Shown: in pieces, positions 33,401 through 37,375 of the stretch
How the letters are laid out: each line of letters starts with the position of its first letter
How positions within the stretch are numbered: the first letter of the stretch is position 1
NCBI GenBank assembly: GCA_004335635.1
Contig: QAXH01004700.1
Coordinates: 1,253 to 38,627, forward strand
DNA: 37,375 nucleotides
Origin: Chloromonas sp. AAM2
Lineage: Eukaryota > Chlorophyta > Chlorophyceae > Chlamydomonadales > Chlamydomonadaceae
Reading direction: 5' to 3'
Made by a program: the position numbers and the translations under genes
Notes under the pieces: generated by a model
What the model saw: the letters and a program-made list of their open reading frames with translations, nothing else
Database searches by the model: none
What the model was told of the DNA's origin: nothing

Positions 33401-36400
33401 GACCGGCCAGGTGAAGCCTGCTGCGTGCGGGTCAAGGGTCCAGGCAAGCAAACATTGCGAACAACAACAGCCACAACAACAGCAGCTGCAACAGCGATGC
33501 TACAACACCGTGAGGCGATACGAGAGGCTGTGCAGGTATGCGATTTGACAGGCGGTATGAGAGGCTGTACAGGTATGCGATATGACAGGCGGTATGAGAG
33601 GCTGTGCAGGAATGCGATGTGAGAGGCGATATACATTGCGCGTGGCATTGCAAAAGATGCCTGCCTTTCGGGTGTTGCCCCATTGCTCGAAGTTGTGGCA
33701 CTTGCGAAACCATTAATATGCAGAGAATGATTTGCGTGCCTTGGTTGTTAGTGGTTGTTTACATTTACTAAGCTTATCTTATCTTAGGTGAGGAGTTCTC
33801 TTACCCATAGGGTACAGAGACGACACCAGGAACTCATCCGTGGCGCCACGCTCAAACATAGACTTGTCCTGCGGGGGCAGGTGCAGCCAAGGGCTCGGAG
33901 GTGAACATAGGGTGATGAATCCTCGAATTGGTTGGAATCGAGCGTTGAGTTGTCCTGAACGGTTTTCCTGCCGTCCTTGCCCCACTGAGCAGTCCTCCCC
34001 GCACTGAAGGCCATGTGACTAGTGCTTGATTGGCCCTGATAGGCCCAAAGCAATCTCCCGCACTAGCCAACTCCGACTCAAACATAAACCCAACTCCATG
34101 AGTTACACGTTGCATGGCCCTGACCCAACCCTCACCTCAACCCTTAGGGATTCACCTGAGGGAACAGCGGCTGCCACTTGCTGCCCTGCATGTCCTGCAG
34201 CTCTACCCGGACCGTCGCGTCGGTGCCCGCCCCCAGCTTGTCCGACGTCTTGAATGACAGGCGGTAGAGGTCACCCGACACGTTGGCCTGACCGGGGGCT
34301 GCCGACTCGATGCCTGCAATAGTCAGGCGACATGCAACGGTGGTGCGCTGGTGCGGGTCATAGTGGGCCCCGCTGGGCAGACCGCAGGTCCACAACGATA
34401 ATTGATTGGAGGAACAGTGCGCAGGACTGTGCATGCAATGCAAATATGACTGCGTAAAACCACGAGCCTGGGAAAGCGTGGAGAGAGAGCGGGGCGGGGG
34501 TTGCACCCCGGTTCAGAATGGATAGGTTCATCGTGTGGTGTAAGCTCATTGTGGAGTAGAAATTGTGCCCATTACGCTGAAACATATAGCCTAAAGAAAT
34601 GCGTGAACTCTGTTGCCCGACCCCCCGAGTATCAGGTCTATGATTACAATGTTGACAGTGTGAACACAATGTTCATACCTTGGCCCTGACCGTGCCCATA
34701 CCTCACAGCTACCCTAGACCACTGTCCCACCCACACCCCTTCACCACCCCCCACCTCCAGGCGCCTCCACCAATGTCAGCTGCTGCGCCTCCCCCTGGCA
34801 CGCCCTGTCCACCCCCCACTCCTTTTTCCGCCCCTCCTTGGCATTGAACCAGTGACCACACTGCCACTTGTACACGTGACCGCGGCTCAAGTCCGTCAGC
34901 TCTATGAAATCGAGGTTCCAGTCGGAGCCACAGGTGAGGCTCTTGCCGCACTCAACAACCAACTGCAACCACATGGGGCACGTGCAGCACAGAAACGTCA
35001 CGTTCTTACACGTGGCAGCGTGATGAGCTGTCCTACCTTCTTCTGTCTGCTCTGTCTCCCAGCCCTAGCTCTACCACACCATGTAAGCACTACCTTGTAA
35101 CTGTATGCTAGTACAGTGTCTGACAGGGTAGCCACGACCTTATAACTGTATGCTAGTACAGTGCCTGACAGGGTAGCCACGACCTTATAACTGTATGCTA
35201 GTACAGTGCCTGACAGGGTAGCCACCGGATCCACGAGCTGCACGCTCCGGTGTGCATGTGGTTTGGCCGCAGACTTGTACACACATAAATATGATTACAT
35301 GAGGGGGGACCGCATGCACCGAGCGCAAACCATGCAACAGACGAGGTTGGATACCGTCCTGACCTACCCTGAGCAAGAAAGACGAAAGGCAGGAACAAAG
35401 GCAGAAACAGGCCCGAAGGCAGAAAGGAACAAGACAGAAAGCAAGGTAGCCGGCTATCAAGGACACAACACCAGAGAAACAGGGCAGAGAAGGTACATGC
35501 GAAGAGCGTTAGTTTCAGTCCAAGCTAGTGCCAGTGGTATCCCTGCATATCTCACCTCTAGCTTGCCCTAAGCCTACCCTAAACTTAGCCTCACCTTGCT
35601 GACGGGCGCGCCGCAGTCCTTCTCTATGGGGAACTCCAACGTGAAGGTGTCAACCTGAAGGCATGCTCAAGGCCATGTGATGCACGTGATGAGCAACGTG
35701 AACGTGTCGACCTGACCGCGTGCGCAAGGCCATGTGATGCACGTGATGAGCAACAGATCAGCGGCGAAAGAAAGCACCCACAAGCGCGGTGGCTCGCTGC
35801 CTGCGTGGCTTTCTGCCCAAGACTATCCCGATTGAAGGCGAGAAGTGTCCAGAGGGGTCAAGAGGGGACATATCAGATGACATATCTCATCTGATGTAAA
35901 CGCCAAAATGTCCTCTCCTTTCACTTGCATTGCATCTCTACAGCGGAACACTTCTGGAACAAAGGAACGGATGTAACCTCCTAAGATCGATCCTCTTGTT
36001 TACTTGATTGAAAATGCCTTACTTGTTTGAAGGCGCGTTCTTTCCTGATTGAATGATCCTCAACCACGTTCCAAATACCCCCCTAAACCGTTCCGACCCC
36101 GCACCTGTGCTCGCTCAAAGTTGTTCCTGCTGTTGTCCAGGTAAATCTCCGACCCCCCCAGCATTCCGCCGGGCCCCCACACTTGGATGAACACAGGCGC
36201 GTCGGTGCCCGCACCGAACATGTTGCCGGTCTGGGTGACGACCTTCCACTCGGTCTGGGGCAAGGACAAGGGCGAAAGAGCGTTGGTGACACGGCACTCG
36301 TCAGCATCACATGGCTTCCGCTGATTCGCTTCACACGTCACAACGATAGCAGGTGGGGCTATGGTGCTGCAGCTAAAGCAACAAGGAGGGATTCGTGCGA

Positions 36401-37198
36401 AGACGGAAAGGAATTTGCACAAAGGCGACTTGGTGACAGTCCAATTGACACAGTCCCGCATAAATTTCAATACCACATGCTAGTAAGCCGTATTAAAACA
36501 AGTTAGGACGCACCCTTGAGAGAGCGTTTGAATGATATGAGTGATAATGAGTACATATGCAAACCTGAGTGAGTCTTTCCTGAGTGGGCGTAGTCATGCA
36601 CACTTGACCCTACCTTGTTGCGTGTGGCCTTGGCAGCCTCTGAGGTGGCCTCGTGCAAGGTGACACTCGCTTGGGGGCGGGCAGCGCTCTTCTCCAGCCA
36701 GTCGTTGTAGGCAAAGCGCGCCTGAAATCATAGCGAGATTCATCATCGTCTACCTACTCATTTGAGATGATGCGTGCAGATGTGATTACACATCATTGCT
36801 GTTTGCATAGTGTGAATTCGCAGCTCGCTGATTTTAAGTGTTGCAGCTTGTGGTGCTGCAGACCAGATAGCCAAGGCGCTTGCAGGTGCCTGCATTCCCC
36901 CCTCTGAACAAAGCGGGAGCATGATGCCCGGTCCAGCACTTGCAAAGCTAATGGTCAGCAAGAGCTGTGTGCAACTGTGCGCAACAGTTGAATGCTGTAC
37001 GACATTCCAAATCAGCGACCCAGACGTGCTGGGATCGTGACTGGATGCAATCCTTAGATGAGAGGACGTGGTGTTGCCTCTTACCTTGGCTCCTGACTTC
37101 TTGTTGAGCACTTCTATCTCTGAAAAGTGCCATGCCGCCCCCAGGCCCTTCTCCACCAGTCGCACTGTGGCTTCCTGGATGGCGCCTATGTCAGAACC
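30439..37198 (-). CDS. Multi-PLAT/LH2 domain protein (LOXHD1-like) with WW-like C-terminus; 5' part beyond window
   Basis: Fourteen exons: 37198-37085, 36721-36614, 36254-36105, 35654-35595, 34962-34755, 34313-34156, 33868-33805, 33359-33199, 32773-32564, 32323-32243, 31863-31632, 31367-31300, 31061-30918 and 30567-30439 (TGA), giving 628 residues. PLAT domains are beta sandwiches that bind lipids or membrane proteins. Domain 1 is partial (ATVRLVEKGLGAAWHFSEIE); domains 2, 3 and 4 start TQTGNMFGAGTDAPVFIQV, FKTSDKLGAGTDATVRVEL and VVTGDKYGAGTDATVSCTV and each includes a SxxFER or NNFERA block and a W-x-(L/V)-x-x-x-x-(I/L) strand. The C-terminus has WQKHTMPYPQDPRYV, then TYFHNPVTGASTYDPP, like a WW domain with Tyr in place of the second Trp and a long first loop. 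LOXHD1-type proteins act at hair-cell or ciliary membranes; a ciliary or membrane scaffold role here is inference. Confidence 0.88.
32865..32932. repeat. 10-bp tandem repeat in a PLAT-gene intron
   Basis: GAGTGTGCTG repeats about seven times, the last copies with GAGTGTCCTG. Intronic, between exons 33359-33199 and 32773-32564. Confidence 0.9.
33517..33629. repeat. 37-bp tandem repeat, three copies, in a PLAT-gene intron
   Basis: Units of the form GTATGAGAGGCTGTACAGGT plus ATGCGATATGACAGGCG, imperfect, in the intron between exons 33868-33805 and 33359-33199. Confidence 0.8.
35092..35226. repeat. 45-bp tandem repeat, three copies, in a PLAT-gene intron
   Basis: Units beginning ACCTTATAACTGTATGCTAG; the second and third are nearly identical and the first differs at two sites. 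In the intron between exons 35654-35595 and 34962-34755. Confidence 0.9.
35641..35754. repeat. 57-bp tandem duplication copying a splice acceptor of the PLAT gene
   Basis: GTGAAGGTGTCAACCTGAAG and following bases (35641 on) recur from 35698 as GTGAACGTGTCGACCTGACC. The unit spans the 5' part of exon 35654-35595 and its AG acceptor, so a second acceptor and exon start lie 57 bp upstream in the intron. Confidence 0.85.
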
Positions 37199-37375
37199 CT
37201 GGAAGAAAACAGACAGGCAGAAACCGAAACAATGGCAGGAGAGACATAGACAATGGCAGCAACCAAACAATCACACCGTGTTGTATGGTCAACAGAGATG
37301 CTCATACAGGTACATCTAGTTTTAACCAAGCCACAACCCCGTCCTTGTTCTATTTGTTTTCCCTCCCTCCCTCCC
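37199..37375. other. Intron of the PLAT gene at the right edge
   Basis: The exon starting at 37198 follows a TTTTCTTCCAG acceptor, so these bases are intron; they end in a (TCCC)n tract. The preceding exon lies outside the window. Confidence 0.7.

Noticed and set aside
1..37375. CRISPR array, bacterial operons, rRNA or tRNA genes
   Set aside because: Repeats are contiguous tandem arrays without spacers, genes are intron-rich, and I saw no rRNA or convincing tRNA sequence; a tRNA scan was not possible.

Overview
The window is nuclear DNA from a eukaryote, most likely a green alga of the core Chlorophyta (Chlamydomonadales-like). The genes are split into many short exons with GT-AG borders whose phases join cleanly. 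The proteins match plant/algal versions of their families. Introns are full of (GT)n, (CA)n and minisatellites, exons carry Ala/Gln/Gly/Ser-rich low-complexity insertions, and TGTAA (the chlorophycean poly(A) signal) occurs behind two genes. A genus cannot be fixed from the sequence alone. Gene models below were assembled by hand from the sequence, checking splice sites and codon phase at each junction.

Layout. 1-3471 (-): N-terminal part of an XPG/Rad2/UVH3 DNA-repair nuclease, cut by the left edge. 3771-7903 (+): complete nine-exon N6-methyl-AMP deaminase (ADAL/MAPDA type), head-to-head with XPG across 299 bp. 9254-11152 (+): gene ending in a bulb-type (mannose-binding-like) lectin domain, with a less certain 5' half and a 24-bp minisatellite in its intron. 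11153-14457: gene-poor, with a relic of a protein-primed family B DNA polymerase (Polinton or linear-plasmid type) near 13.5 kb. 14458-16852 (-): complete seven-exon metaxin, a subunit of the mitochondrial outer-membrane sorting/import machinery. 17120-25982 (+): fifteen-exon, about 1101-residue coiled-coil protein I cannot name, head-to-head with metaxin across 267 bp. 26.0-27.2 kb (-): several short coding-like pieces of unknown identity. 27544-28032 (+): small retropepsin-like aspartic protease. 28033-30438: gene-poor, GC-rich, with a 2-base assembly gap. 30439-37198 (-): C-terminal 628 residues of a multi-PLAT (LOXHD1-like) protein with a WW-like tail, running off the right edge.

The genes do not form a pathway. 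They are housekeeping genes (DNA repair, nucleotide clean-up, mitochondrial import) mixed with lineage-type coiled-coil, lectin and PLAT proteins. The recurring structural theme is divergent pairs with short shared 5' intergenic spacers, plus tandem duplications, one of which copies a splice acceptor. The least described items are the coiled-coil protein, the N-terminal part of the lectin protein and the 26-27 kb minus-strand pieces.
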